Part shown: positions 13,901-28,900 of the stretch, piece after piece
Layout of the letters: each line of letters opens with the position of its first letter
Position numbering within the stretch: position 1 is the first letter of the stretch
Assembly (NCBI RefSeq): GCF_963855985.1
Contig: NC_087116.1
Coordinates: 6,783,001-6,847,000, forward strand
Length of the DNA: 64,000 nt
From: Ostrinia nubilalis
Lineage: Eukaryota; Arthropoda; Insecta; Lepidoptera; Crambidae
Direction of reading: 5' to 3'
Notes under the pieces: model-generated
What the model saw: only the letters and a program-made list of their open reading frames with translations
Told to the model about the DNA's origin: nothing
The model's database searches: none
Made by a program: the position numbers and the translations under genes

Positions 13901-16900
13901 ATGGAACCATAAGTGATCTCACTCGATTATTTCTAAACTATACAAGATATCGAAAAACTAGTTACTTACTGATTTTAGTTTACTGATTCTGAAAGTGCTT
14001 CACGAGCACTTTCAAATGGTGCCAATAATAGGTTACAGATTATGGAAGCAGGTAACATTGAATTTTTGGATTTTGTAACTTCTCGTTTCCAACCTGTATA
14101 ATCCGGCTGTATCTCCAGGTCACCTAGATACATTCCATAGCAGCTATTTAGGTACATACATTTACCAATTTTGGTGATAAATAGGCATTTTGTATTAGTT
14201 TTTGTATGACGCCTGAACAAAAACAAAGGGTAATAATTCGGTGTTATACATAGATTTCGAATATAAAAAATATATAATTTTACTAATTAAGACATGACAA
14301 AAAAACTGAGGTATGTCTCGTTTCTGTCGGGCCTGGGTCACAGATGACCGTTCTTCTTTCTCCAAAAAATGCCCCTATAACCGGTGATTTTTATTACTTT
14401 GTATTATTCCCTATCGTATTACCTTCGTAAAACCAAAAATCGCATGTCTTTACCCCTATCACAACGTTTGCAATTATCGTTTGAACAAAGGCCTGCCACA
14501 ACATTATTCTCCGCTACAGGTAGAGACAATTTTAATGCAACAGTGCCGAAATATCGGAAACTCAAAAATAAGCAATCCCGTCAGTAATAATAATTTTACA
14601 AACATGGTAGCCATAGGAATGTAACGTATTTTTTGTTTCCACTCATGATATTTGACACGCGAAAAGTAAATCGCAATTTTGGAAGATTAAATGCAAAACA
14701 TGTTTAAAGTTTCGACTTTGAAATAACTTTGTATTGTGTGGGTTCATGATGGGAATTTTTTATTACTTTAACATGTGCAAGCATGTCAAAAATATTGTAC
14801 AGCAAGCACCCTATAAATATCTAAATATATAAAACTCAAAGGTGACTGACTGACATAGTGATCTATCAACGCACAGCCCAAACCACTGGACGGATCGGGC
14901 TGAAATTTGGCATGCAGGTAGATGTTATGACGTAGGCATCCGCTAAGAAAGGATTTTACGAAACTCCACCCCTAAGGGGGTAAAACGGGATCCACGCGTA
15001 CGAAGTCGCGGGCGGCCGCTAGTTCACAAACATAACTAAGACCGGTCTGTCTTTATGGAAATCCTTGGGGGAGGCCTTTGTCCAGCAGTGGACGTCTGTC
15101 GGCTGAAACGAACGAACGAGCAGTGGAATAAACGTGGTCCATTTACGGACAAAATTTCATTTAATTTAAACGATTCATTTAGTTTTTGCAGTCATGCATC
15201 GAGCGAGTGACTAGCACGTGCTGTTTTGTCTCTATGTACATTACCTGTGCGTTTTCCTTGTAGACATTTTTTTACTTTATACGAAATTCAACAAAAACAT
15301 GCTTTACATAATATACTTGTAGATTCGTGTGTTAAACACTTGCACCTTATGCGACTGTCTTAGATGATATTATGCTACTAATACTAACATTTTTATTTAT
15401 TTATTTATTTAAAACTTATATGCACATAGAACGGTGTACATAACATATACCTGCATGCCAAATTTCAGCCCGATCCGTCCAGTGGTTTGGGCTGTGCGTT
15501 GATAGTTCACTATGTCAGTCAGTCAGTCAGTTGGTCACCTTTGAGTTATTATATTGAGATACAGGCGTAAAAATTCCACTTTTTTCACCCGGGTGAGCAA
15601 ATTTATTTGCAGGAAAGTTCTCGAGTGGCGACCACGAGCCGTAAGACGTAGCGTGGGCAGGCCTCCCACTAGGTGGACCGACGATCTGGTGAAGGTCGAG
15701 GGAGGTGCTTGGAGGAGCGGTCGTTATGGAAATCCTAGGGAAGGGCCTTTGTCCAGCAGTGGACGTTATTTGGCTGAAACGAAATAACCCTTCTTCTGGC
15801 GCAGTGATTAATCTATACTAATATTATAAATGCGAAAGTAACTCTGTCTGTCTGTCTGTCTCGCTTTCACGCCTAAACCACTGAACCGATTTTGAAATTG
15901 ACACTGAAAATTTGGCATATAGATAGTTTGAGTCCCGGGAAAGGACATAGGATGTTTTTTTTATCTCGGTTTTTGAAACAGGGCGCGCGCGATAAAGTTT
16001 TTCTGTGACAGACAAAATTCCACGGACGAAGCCGCGGGCGGAAAGCTAGTATTACTATAGTTCGAAAAAATAATGTAACATTCTAAAAAAAAATAACTTC
16101 GAGAGGGTTGAAAATTGAAATTTCACCCCACTTATGGGTTTTTTCTCTAAGATTGAATGTATAAAACGCCCTTAGAGTTTGTCGGGCAGATTGTATAGAT
16201 ATTCAAACGATGCTTGCTTAAGTCAAGCAGCAAATCGAACGCACAGCGATGAATAGAGCTGAGATTGGTTCGTATGTCACCCTGTGCGTCCACGCGCACT
16301 GTGAGACCTCATAGTAATGTTTGTGAATACGGGCGAAAATCTCGTGACAACACGCAGTGAGCACGTGTTGGCGAGGTGACGTCACGCTCAGCTGTTTCCA
16401 TACAAATTTAAACGCTATCTTTTTACTATCGAACGAGCAAACTGAAAACCTCCTCCTTTTTGAAATGGTTAAAAAGAAAATATTAATAGTGACTGAGTTT
16501 TTTGCGCTGCTTCTTCTTAGCACTGGCCCATTTATTGTCCCGAAGCAGTGGTAGGGTTAATACTGGGACGTGTAAAGTGCTTTTTAAAAGCCTACTTGCA
16601 TAAAGAAATAAGTTTTTTAGACGATCGAATCAGAAATGAGGAGATCCGTAAACGAACTAACGTCGCTGACATAGCCCGACGGATTAGCAAGCTGAAGTGG
16701 CAATGGGCAGGGCACATAGTACGCAGAACTGACGGCCGATGGGGCAGCAAGGTTCTGGAATGGAGGCCGCGTACCGGAAAACGCAGCGTGAGACGTCCAC
16801 CCACAAGGTGGACCGACGACCTCATAAAAGTCATAGCAGGAAAGGGATCAACACCGTATCACCTTTCGCGCGCTGTCAACCGCCAAGCGAGGCGTTTACG

Positions 16901-19900
16901 TTACGGCGCGGATATGTGTGCAGTATGAAGTTTCATACAAAAATACTGATCGCCTCGAGTTGATACGGTTACGATCCGTTTCTGGGTTGATAAGTATGCT
17001 TCGTCCTTAAAGGTAGCAGACATTCAACTTTACAAAGTATAGATCGTTTCATCCACGAAGACGCGCCCCACCATTCTTCCGCTGTTTGAGTGTTATCGGT
17101 ACACGCTAAATGATCCATGAGTGCACACGCACACTACAATAATGCCTTACGGATTGCTCGGACCACACTCCCCGCACCCCGCGCGACCGAGACCTAACAT
17201 TGGTGGAGCGCGTCTTCGTGGATGATCTATGAATTAATTATGCTTGTATGCTATACCACCGACCTCATAAAGGTAGCAGGAAGGCGCTGGATGCAGGCCG
17301 CTACCAACCGGGTATATGGAAATCATTGGGGGAGGCCTATGTTCAGCAGTGGACGCCCTGTGGGGCTGAAAGGATGTTCGTTCATTTCAGCCAAAAGACG
17401 TCCACTGCTGGACAAAGGCCTCCCCCAAGGTTTTCCGCAATGAACGGTCCCCCAGGCTCTTCCCGCGACCTTTACCAGATCGTCGGTCCACCTAGTAGGA
17501 GGCCTGCCCACGCTACGTCTTCCAGCCCGTGATCGCCACTCGAGAACTTTCCTGCCCCAACGGCCATCGTCTCTACGAGCTATGAGCCCCGCCCACTGCC
17601 ACTTGATTTTAGCAATTCTGCGAGCTATGTCGGTTACTTTGGTTCTCCTGCGGATCTCGTCATTTACGGGACTATTCCCACCTCTCGTTCCCACCACTGC
17701 AACTCCTGTGTAGCCAGGATCTACAGCTTGACCGCCACAAAAAACCAACCAATGAAGGTCAAGTTTGTCCCGGGGGAAAGTTAAACTGTCATTGGATGGT
17801 GGACCCGCAAAGAAATTAATCAGAAGAACATAGGAGGAGTTCGAAAATTAAGGTTCGACTTCCCTCCATTGCAAAGCGGATGACAGGTGACAAACAAAGG
17901 TTTAAAACCTTTAAGAAAAGATTCTCCTCATTTCTGATTCGATCAGGCAGGGAAACTCTGAGTATGAAATGATGATGATGTATAAATAACGAGGGTGTAC
18001 TTACATTAACGTCTGCCATTTCTCCGCTGTTGACTGCCGCGTCTTGCGTTAACGCGTGGTGGTGGTGTGGCAGTGACCACTTATCCGACTTATCGCTGGA
18101 AAAAAACATAAATAAATTAATAAAAAGCGAAAGATCACTGATTGAATGACTCACTCATCACGAAATCTCAGAAACTACAAGTGCTAGGAGTCTCAAATTT
18201 TGCATGGGGGTTCCTTTTAGAAAGTAGGTGCTCACTAAGACGGGATTTTGCAAAATTCAACCCTTAAGGGGTAAAACGGGGCTTCGCGCGCGTGGTATTT
18301 TGTCTGTCATAGAAAAATTTTATCGCGCGCGTCCCAGTTTCAAAAACCGGGATAAAAACTATCCTATGTCCTTTCCCGGGACTCAAACTATCTCTATGCT
18401 AAATTTCATCATAATCGGTTCAGTGGTTTAGGCGTGAAAGCAAGACAGACAGAGTTACTTTCGCATTTATAATATTAGCAGGAAGTAGGATAGGTATACA
18501 AACAGTTCACAGTCTTATGCCAAATAATAAAACTATTATTATTTATCATTATTTAGGGAAGCGCACGACTTTCTACGATTCGATAACTTGTCTGCTACGC
18601 TCTTCAGTCTATGACGTCATTATCTGAGTTCAAAGTTCATTATTATCTTGATAATAATTGTTATTATTGCTGATAACATCAAACGGTGATTGTGTATTGC
18701 TAAAATTGTCTGCGCTACTGATATCAGTGGACGTTTGATTTGGCTATCTTTTACTCGCGGAATTACGCGATTTTGGGTTGAATAAGATCTGAACTTTTCA
18801 CATCATCATCATCATCATTTCAGCCACAGGACGTCCACTGCTGAACATAGGCCTCCCCCAATGACCTCCACAATGAAATTTTCACGTTTCTGTAGTATTT
18901 TAAACTAGCTTTCCGCCCACGTGGAATTTTGTCTGAGACAGAAAAACTTTATCGCACGCGTCCCTGTTTCAAAAACCGGGATAAAAACTATCCTAATTCC
19001 TATGTCCTTTCCCGGGACTCAAACTATCTCTATGCCAAATTTCATCAAAATCGGTTCAGTGGTTTAGGCGTGAAAGCGACACAGACAGACAGACAGAGTT
19101 ACTTTCGCATTCATAATAGACTAGCTTTCCGCCCGCGGCTTCGCCCGCGTGGAATTTTGTCTGTCACAGAAAAACTTTATCGCGCGCGTCCCTGTTTCAA
19201 AAACCGGGATAAAAACTATCCTATGTTCTTTCCCGGGACTCAAACTATCTCTATGCCAAATTTCATCAAAATCGGTTGCGAGGTTTAAGCGGGAAAGCGT
19301 AACAGACAGACAGACAGAGTTACTTTCGCATTTATAATATTATAGTTGGGATAAGTGAAAAAATTAATTTGTTTATTTTTTATAATTTTATAATTAGTAG
19401 AAATTTAAATTGAAATGATTAGTATGTAGGTAGGCCTTTTTCAGGGCATTTATACACGTCCCAAATATAGCTTGCCCTACCACCACTTCGGGACAACATA
19501 TGGGCTGGTGATGAGTAGTGGCGGAAGAAACTCAGTCACCTATGTCAGTCTCTTTTTCAATCAAATACAGAGAGCTATTAATTAATTATAACTTACTGCA
19601 TGACACGTAATAAGTGCAAGTTTCTGTAGTTAAGTTTAACGTTTCTGCAGTATTTTAAACCAGTGAAATTTTTTAAAGTCAAATTTTCAATATGTCCTTT
19701 TCAGGGCACTTATACACGTCCAAATATAGCTTGCCCTACCACCACTTCAGTACAATATCGGAATCACCTAGATGCAGGCAGCGCATGAGCGATCGTAGGA
19801 CAGGCCTTTCTTTGTCCAGCAGTGGACGGCTCTTGGTTGAAACGACATCACGTTTCGTTCCCAAATTGGTGAAAAATACATAATAATATACTCAATCTTT

Positions 19901-22900
19901 TATTGTAGTTGCAGTCAAAACTCATAATCAGTCAAAACCTTTTCACTGCAAAAATCAGTCAAAAGTGGTTTTGACTGATGCCCTTGGTCAATATCACTTT
20001 TGACTGGACAAATCAGTCAAAATTGCTTTCGCCTGATTTATTTTTTTTTGTCATAAAGTGGTTTTGACCGATTATGATTTTTGACTGTAACATATCCATT
20101 ATGTACTTAAAATTAGAACAGTATGATCCCCCCCCCCCCTATAGGGCACGGCAATTTGGAAAGAGAAGGACCACCCTTGACTAGCAAAAAAATCTGTTAA
20201 AAATTCATCACCATCATCATCATTGCAGCCACAGGACGTCCACTGCTGAACGTAGGCCTCCCAATGATTTCCATATACCCGGTTGGTAGCGGCCTGCATC
20301 CAGCGCCTTCCTGCGACCACCTTTATGAGGTCGGCGGTCCACCTTGTGCGTCCCACGCTTATTATTAATACTCACATGATATCATCCTTTTTGCTCTCCC
20401 TATACTTGACGGTGCGGCTTTTCCTGATCACCATGACTGTGCCATCAGCGTTCAGTTTGGGCAGGTTCTGTGACGGGACCGCGTCTTTGCTGAGGGTCTT
20501 CCATTGCCCTGGAAACACAGGAATATTATAATTATAAAGAACACTAGCTTTTGCTCACGGCTTCGTGCGTGTAAATTAACGTCCGTATTCACAAACGATG
20601 CTTGCTTAAGTGAAGGAGCAAATCGAACGCACAGCGTAGAACAGAGCTCTGTGATTGGTTCGCATGTCACCCTGTGCGTCCACGCGCAGTGTGACCTCAT
20701 TGTAATGTTTGTGAATACGGGCGACAGAGCTCTATTCAACGCTGTGCGTTCGATTTGCTGCTCCGGCTTTTTATTTTTTATTTTTATTTTATTTTATTTA
20801 TTTGGAATAACAACAGCCGATACATAATTAGACTTAAATCAAATATTTTTCTTAAACTAATTAGGCCAAAAAGGTTATCCACAGCATTAACGAAATTTGC
20901 TTAAACTATCAAGTTAAAAACAGTAAAGAAATTTATATAGACACCTGACCACAATTCTATACTGCCCCATGATAATATGTTTGGCAAGATCAAGTGTTGT
21001 GTTAAATGATCCAGTCCACACACACATTGATAAATACTGGTATGTAAAAATATACTCGTCGCAAAACAAACAAATTTAATTAAAACAAACAATAACAACA
21101 ATTTTGTAAATAGTTTTTATCATTACTAATTTTTAAATTTTAGTTTTTAAGTAATTTTAAGTTTATGTAAATATATTATAAAATTATTGTTTTATTGAAT
21201 AAAAAATTATTAGTCTTGATTAAAACAAACTACGATATAAGATAATATTTGTATAGTATAAATAAATAAAGTAAATAATAATAGCAATAATGCGTTACTT
21301 CACATAAATATCTTTCTGACATTGTCTAGGAAAAATTTTTTGCTACCCATGAAAAGATCTATTTCACTAAACTCCCTATTATAAGTATTAGCGAGTCTAG
21401 CTAGCACAGCATTGCTGCCGTAGTTAGTGGCATCTGGCATGTGACGGGACGGCAAACAAGGTCGTGTGGCGCGTGCGACGCGCCGGAGCCCGCAGCGCCA
21501 ACTGCGCCACGAGCTCCGGGCAATCAAGGCGCCCGCGCACTACGTCATGCAGGAGCCCCATGTCCAGCATTTTGCGGCGTTGTTCTAGCGTCAGCATTCG
21601 GTATTCGCGGCAGTTGTCGGTGTATGATGTACGTGTTCTTGTTTTTAATTTAAAGTTTAGATGGTTAATAAATCTCTTTTGTATGCTCTCAATTCTATTT
21701 TTATGAACGGCGTAAAATGGATACCAAATGGAACAAGCGTACTCTAAGATACTCCGTACGTATGCGAAATAAACAATTTTGAGGCTAATTAGATCGGTGA
21801 AAGGTTTACAGGTGCGCATCACAAAGCCCAAGTTACGAAACGAACGGCCAACTATGTTATCTACGTGATCCGAGAATGACATTTTAGAGTCTAGCCAGAC
21901 TCCCAAATCACGAATAAGCTCGACCCTCTCTATTGCAATACTGTTAAAATTATAATTGAATATGATTGGTTGTTTCTTGCGAGTAAAGCTAATACATTGG
22001 CATTTTGGTATACTAATTGTTATGTTGTTTTTTGAATAGAAATTTACTAGATTATTGAGATCCTGTTGAATCAGTAAACAATCATTAATAGAGCTGACTT
22101 TCATGAAAACCTTTTTGTCGTCCGCGTATAAAAGGTACTTAGCGCTACTGAAACATGTATTAATGTCATATAAGTATGCATTATAAAAAAGAGGCCCGAG
22201 ATGAGAGCCCTGCGGAACGCCTGAGGGCACTGCCACAAAGTCCGATCTGTATCCACCCAGTACGACTGCCTGAGAACGGTTTCTTAGATACGAGGCAATC
22301 CATCGCAGCAAGTCACCGTGTATGCCCAGAGACTCCAACTTGTGAAGCAGAATGACGTGATCCACCCGATCGAATGCTTTTTCGAAATCTGTGTAGATCA
22401 CGTCAACGTTATGTGGCTCCAATACATGAATATGGATTTTAGAGCTAATTCAATTAAGACGTTTTGATCCGGACGTTTGTCGTGCGTTTGGAGGATCGCG
22501 GTAGATTGTATGACAACTGCGTCGTGCAAGAAAGGATTTTTGGCAGGCGGCTTGGTGACTGGAATTGAACCGCCACCGGTGCAGACGGAGAAGATGGTGA
22601 ATTGTCTGCACGTGAAAAAGAGGTTGTCCGGCTTGCAGAAATTTATAAAAGTTACCGTTCCTTGTATGAGATTAAAAAATGTAAATAAAACAGCTCCCTC
22701 TCAATTGACACAATTTACTTTGTCTCGTAAGCTTGAATACAATTGACATTTACGATATTATAACTACTGTAATAGATAGTGCCAATCTCAAGGGATTCAG
22801 GGTCGTTAATTAGGTTCGGTTTGGTGAATATTATTGCCACTACAAATTTCTTAAAACTCAGCCTAAATATTAAAAGACTCCAATAGTTAAGATAACTGCA

Positions 22901-25900
22901 CGATGTCCGGTCGGAAAGACTCCTACTTGAAGGATGGAAAAGTGGGTACCTTGGAAGCCATGCGGTTATAAGCCGTTACCCTGAACGTTCCTCTCTTCTT
23001 CCGGGGTCCAACGGGTCTCGCACACTTTTAGGCTCCAAGCAGCGTCCTCCACGGCCTCAAGCGCGCAGTACCAGATGAAGCTCTTGCATCTCTTCGACAG
23101 GTAAGCGTTCAAACTCTTGCAGAGACAGAGGTTTGATGACAAGGAGGAAATGCGAAGAGATCAGCAGTTTAGAAAGGACAAATATTTCATACGAAATGAA
23201 GAGAAATTAAAATATATGAAATATCAAAATGTAAAATATGAAATATGAAATTATGAAATCCCGCATGAAGGCTGTTCACTAATTTGAGCTTCGCTCGCAG
23301 CCCTCAGCAACCCAATACCCTCATCCGAATAGAATTTAGGGAATTTCTCATGCGTGATTATTTTAAATTATATTAAGAAATTATCGTGGATGCATTCTGC
23401 ATCACACGATTTAAAACAAAAGGGGATTACATCCCCGAAAACAATAAAATTGCGGTTGCGCACGATCGACCAAAATTCCAAAGTGATTTTCAGCTCAACT
23501 GACAGCCTGCGAGTCATTGACATCGCAAGACGTTTCGTTTCGCCGCTTAGAAAAGCAAATACTAATAAAAACCATGATGAAAACAATCTCCTGAACACTG
23601 AAAATATTCTATTTGAAAAATAGAATAATCAATACAAAAACACTGGGAAATGTTTCATCAAAATATATTTCAATTAACTGAGCAAAAAGCGCCATCTATT
23701 GCAAATTAGTTCTGAATCACGCCAATAGATGTCGCTAGTGGTATCCTAAATCCAAATATCCAGTAAGAAAATCAATTTGTGAAAACAGCCAAAACTGCAA
23801 CGCTACAATACCCTCCCCCCTAGACATTCGCACGGAGAAAGAATCTGAGCTGCCCTCAGCGAACTACAAACTGAAAAAGAAAAAAAAAAAATGTGTCTAA
23901 ACGCAGAAAGACCTCAAAAAGAAAACGTTCCAGCAGAAACTTCAACTGAAAAAAAAAAATCGAGAAAACAAACAACGAGTTGTAGGGTATGCTGACATAA
24001 CAGGAACAAAAACAAACTGACTTTTCACTAAGCACAACAAACCAGATGAAAACCAACTACCAGGACTGATGTTCTTCAAACCTAAAACAATCTCTGCTGT
24101 CCGAGCATAAATGAAACCCAACACTAACATACAATCATCTTTCATACCTCTCTTTCATACCTGTAAGCATCAGTTACAAATTACACTGCTTGCCACCTGC
24201 ATTCAAAATTCCCCCATGAAGTCCCAACTGTGAACCAGTGGTACTCGAATCCCCAGTAACGTTGTAAGGCTATTTCGGCCATTACTAACATATTTTCTGG
24301 AATAGCCATCCAGTGGGCCCTAGGGAAAGTGTATATTTCAACACATGTCATCCCTAGAAAAATGTCTGGGTTTAAAACCACAGAACAAAAACGTCGCTGG
24401 CCACAATATAAATTGGACGTCATCGCAACAAAACACAAAACACAGGGAATAGTGCATAAAAGCACATGATGTCATCCCTGGAAAAGACAAAACAAACGAG
24501 GCATGTATATAGGAGATACATAGCACTCAAACAAAACAAAACAAAAACACAGAGATAAAATCTCTGGAAAAAAAATATATCTGAACTTTCAAGTTACAGA
24601 TAAAGCACCGAGGCAAAACTGTAGCAGATACCCGACAACTCGATTGTGTCCAAAAAAAATTTTGCTATAAAAGAATCTATTAAATTCCCAACAGAAAAAC
24701 TACACAATACGATTGTGTCCAAAAAAAAAACTAAAAACTAAACTCAAGTTAGTTACCAAAGCAAAGTACCTACCTACCCAGGAAAAAAAAAATCTCCAAT
24801 AGTTAGAGCGCTTTCACATTAGGGCGTTAGTAGCGCGACTGCAGCGCGACAGAGGCGTTTTTGTAATGTGAAGGCATGCATCCGCTGTCACATAGTATGA
24901 AATTTTCGGCAGCGCGTCTGTCGCGCGTTTGTCGCGCTGCTAAATCGCCTAAATGTGAAAGCGCTCTTGCAAACGTGCTGTTGAAAACGTCTAATTTGAA
25001 AGAACCCTTAGGATAAAATGTCCGGCCAAATTAAGCACCGAATCCGGCTTTTTTTTGGACCTGGCAACCCAGATTCTGGCCTAGGGCCCGGGTGGGGCAA
25101 CAAGACAATTTTCTTAGGTCAAATAAATCGTGACTCAGTTCCTTCAAAGAGATTTCCAGGGTCAGCTGCATAGAGATGCCAACTAATGCGCTGAGTTCGA
25201 AACTCAGTGTCGCATTTGAAATTGACACGTACTAATCAAAATGTGCTCATTATCCACTGCGGTATCAGTACTCAACGTTCGAATAATCTTTAGTACTGCG
25301 CAAGCAATGTAAACTGTTTACATTATGACGTCTGCCTGTGTTCTGTTTTTGGGCATATTGCTGCGACACCGGCCCCGCCCCCTTGTCACATCTCCCTTTA
25401 GTTTCTGTGGTCTGTGGTCAGCTGGCCATGGAGCGGTGGGAATAGTACCGTTAAATCGAGTCACTTTGCTTTGAGGCTCTTTTTCCGCGCAAAAGGCTCA
25501 ATAAATTAATGAATTCTGCCACAAAGCTTGTTCTCGAAAGGAAGCGGCGGCTGTACATTTTGCGGATATTCTACGTGAATACAAGACCAACGACATTGCA
25601 TCACAATGACAATAGGTCAAATGTCTTTCGGCGCATATTGAGTTTGCTGGAAAAGTCTTAGCGGTCTAACTACACTCGGCGTCAAATAAATCGCACCTCC
25701 CGCGACAATTTTGAGATTTTCTTCTGACACAAACATGGTTCTCCATAAATAAAAAATTTGAAACCCCAATAAATAAACTTATTCCCGTCTGTAGAGTGAT
25801 TCGCGTACCAGACTAAGGCAGAGGTCGCGGGTTCGATTCCCGTACAGTACAAATATTTGTGTGCATGGACATATTATTTTATTATCAGTTTACATTAGTC

Positions 25901-28900
25901 TGGGAGTTTCTACGTATAATATGTATGTATTTTACGTTTTCTAGTACCCATAGTACATGCCTTGCTTAGTTTAGGCCTAGATGGCGCAAATTCAAATGTC
26001 TAAGGATAATTAACGCGCGTATTCACAAACGATACTTGCTTAACGTAAAGCAGCAAATCGAACGCACAGCGTTGAATAGAGATCTGTGATTGGTTCGTGT
26101 GTCACCCGCAATATGAGACCTCATAGTAATGTTTGTGAATACGGGCGTTACTCAATTTAGAATACGACGAAAAAGCAATGTAATTATTGTTCAAAATAAT
26201 TGTTTTTGCACAATTTGCTTCGATAAATTTCCCCGTTTCGATCGCTGATAAATTGCTAAACTGTTTGTTTCCTCATACGTATAAATACTTCACCCGTAAA
26301 CAATCGCACACAACGAAGATATTTGGGTGCACGGCAGTGCAACCGCCAAGCGTATACAGGGTGGAATTTTGTAATGCCACCTGAAGGAAAAGTACTCTTA
26401 ATACTGTAGATAGAAAATTTTACTGAAAGGAAACATTCCTTTATTTTTGAAAAGAAAGATAACTGCATCTAAAGATTTCCAAAAATTTGCTTGCCACACC
26501 CGGGAATCGTACCAACTAAAATCTGTTAAAAATGACACCCTGTATTTTTATTGCATCGATCATTAGGGTTAAGTATTAAGGATGAAATCTCTCTAACAAA
26601 CTTGATAAATCAAATGAAAGGAAAACCATGAAATCTTAAATAATTTTAATTATGTACAGGAAATTGTTTGGTATGGTAGAGAATTTTCGAAAAAAATTCG
26701 AAAATCTTTGAATGCAGTTCTCTTTCTTTTCAAAAATAAAGGAATGTTTTCTTTCAGTAAAATTTTCTATCTACAGTATTAAGAGACTTTCCCTCCAGGT
26801 GGCATTACACAATTCCATCCTGTATACCGCTAAGCGCCAATAGCGACTGAGTTTCTTGCGCTGCTTCTTCTCAGCACTGGCCCATTTATTGTCCTGAAGC
26901 AGTGGTAGGGTTAATACTGGGACGTGTAAAAGTGCTTTTTTAAAGCCTACTTGGCTTGCATAAATAAATAAACGAGTTTTATGAGTTTTTAAGCTGCAGA
27001 AATGCAATCTACCATTATTTACTTAAAGCCATTCAGGGACGTCCTGTTTCCATCAGGCCAAATTCTTTGAGATTGGTTGAAGACGACTTTAAATGATACA
27101 GACAAAATTCAACGCGGGCGAAACCGCGGGCGGAAAGCAAGTAAATTAATATAGTCCAACTGATATAGAGACTTATTACACTTGCAATCATGTGACTCTG
27201 TGAAGGAAGGGTCGCCAATAACGCATTGGGAATCCCCTTTAAGGTATACATCTTACTAAGTAACACATCAGTAATTTTTTTTTCAAAGGGGTCACTTAAA
27301 AATTAGGGATTGATGGTGAAAACGGGCATCAGTCACCTTTGTGATTAATAAGAGAAATGACAGAAAGTTCTCTTAATCCTTATAACAATCAAATTTTCCA
27401 TTGTTTTTGGACCTCAAGAAAAGGTGGGAAGTATATTCCCACTGCCGTATAAAGGGTTAACATAGCTTTTTAATTTGTTTTTATGACATAACAACATACG
27501 CACGGTGAAATCACAAAAACAAACAGGAAAGGCAGCGATGATGTGTTGGGAAAACCAGCTCGATTATTCGTGATGTCAAGTGTGGTTAGTTTATCGCGAA
27601 ATGTATGTGAAATGTTTGTTATTTTTAATAAAAGCAGTAATTGTAATACTTTTTCAAATTACACGTTTTGAGCTGGACGTCAATCGACCGCACACGGAAA
27701 GGACATTGTCAGAAACGGCCTTAGATTCCTGGGCACAGCAGTAAAGTATCAAAATTAATCTCTTACTTTTTGAATACATAAATATTAATTAGATTGTAAT
27801 GGACACTTGAGGATTAGAAAATGAAATAATAAAAGTCTTTTATATGTATTCCATAATATTATGACGACATCCGGACATTTTAGGGCGTGGCTTGCTCCAT
27901 ATCCTATGAAGTTCCATAATTTGTGTCGATAAAATCTATGTAAAATCGGCACAAGGCAATGCCGTACTTCATTGTTAGGAATCCACGTAATAGTGATGTT
28001 GACTGCGGTCATCATAGACAATAAGATACCGATCTTGTAAACAAAATAAATCATCCAAATTACTACAGTATGACTAGATTTTAATTAAAAGTTAAAAATA
28101 TATTGCACGATACTACAAGAAGCTATCTAATGTGTCCAACTGGTCTAAAAGGTCATGAATAAAATAAAAAGAATTGTGATCATAATACTGATATTGACAA
28201 TGACAACAATATGGGATCATCTATAACATATCTGTAACAGTTTAAAAATCCGATGAAAAATCCAATGCCGCTTAAAGTGAGAGAAATGTCTAGAGTTCTA
28301 ATAGAATTTCAGAATAGAATTTTCTTCCAGAAAAGAAACTTAGCTGGACATGTTTGCAATGTAAGCAAAATTTAAAAAAGAAAGATAGTAAAGGCAACGT
28401 AACCCCAACCAACTTCAAAGAAGTACGGAAGAATGCACCACAAAATAATTTGGTCCCGATAACGAAAAAATGCACACCAACTCAACAAACTTCATCAGTA
28501 GGAAATGTTACTACAAGGAGTAAAGCCAAACTAAGAACTTCGCCTGAGGAGGTAACTCTGTTTGACGATGAAATAATAGAGTCGGAGAGAGTGGCTGAGC
28601 CTCAACGTCCACTTATTAAATCGAAATCTTTCGATACTTTGCATGATGACACTTCAATCATAAACAACACAATATCTAGAAGCACTGAATCGATACGTGA
28701 TCTTGATATTTTGAATGAAATGAAACAAGAAATAAGTAATCTTCAAGAAAAACTTGTTGTAGCCGAAAATGAAATGGAAAATATACTATCTGAAAACTGC
28801 GAACTACAACAAAAAGTAAAATCATTATCTCAAGAAATAATCCTCCTAAAAAAGGTATACACAACTCCCTCACCTTCAAACCGCGAAAGGAAAAAGGAGA

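Noticed and set aside
22475..22746. 89-codon plus-strand frame and its minus-strand counterpart
   Set aside because: Neither gives a recognisable family or continues the Jockey-like reverse transcriptase in frame.
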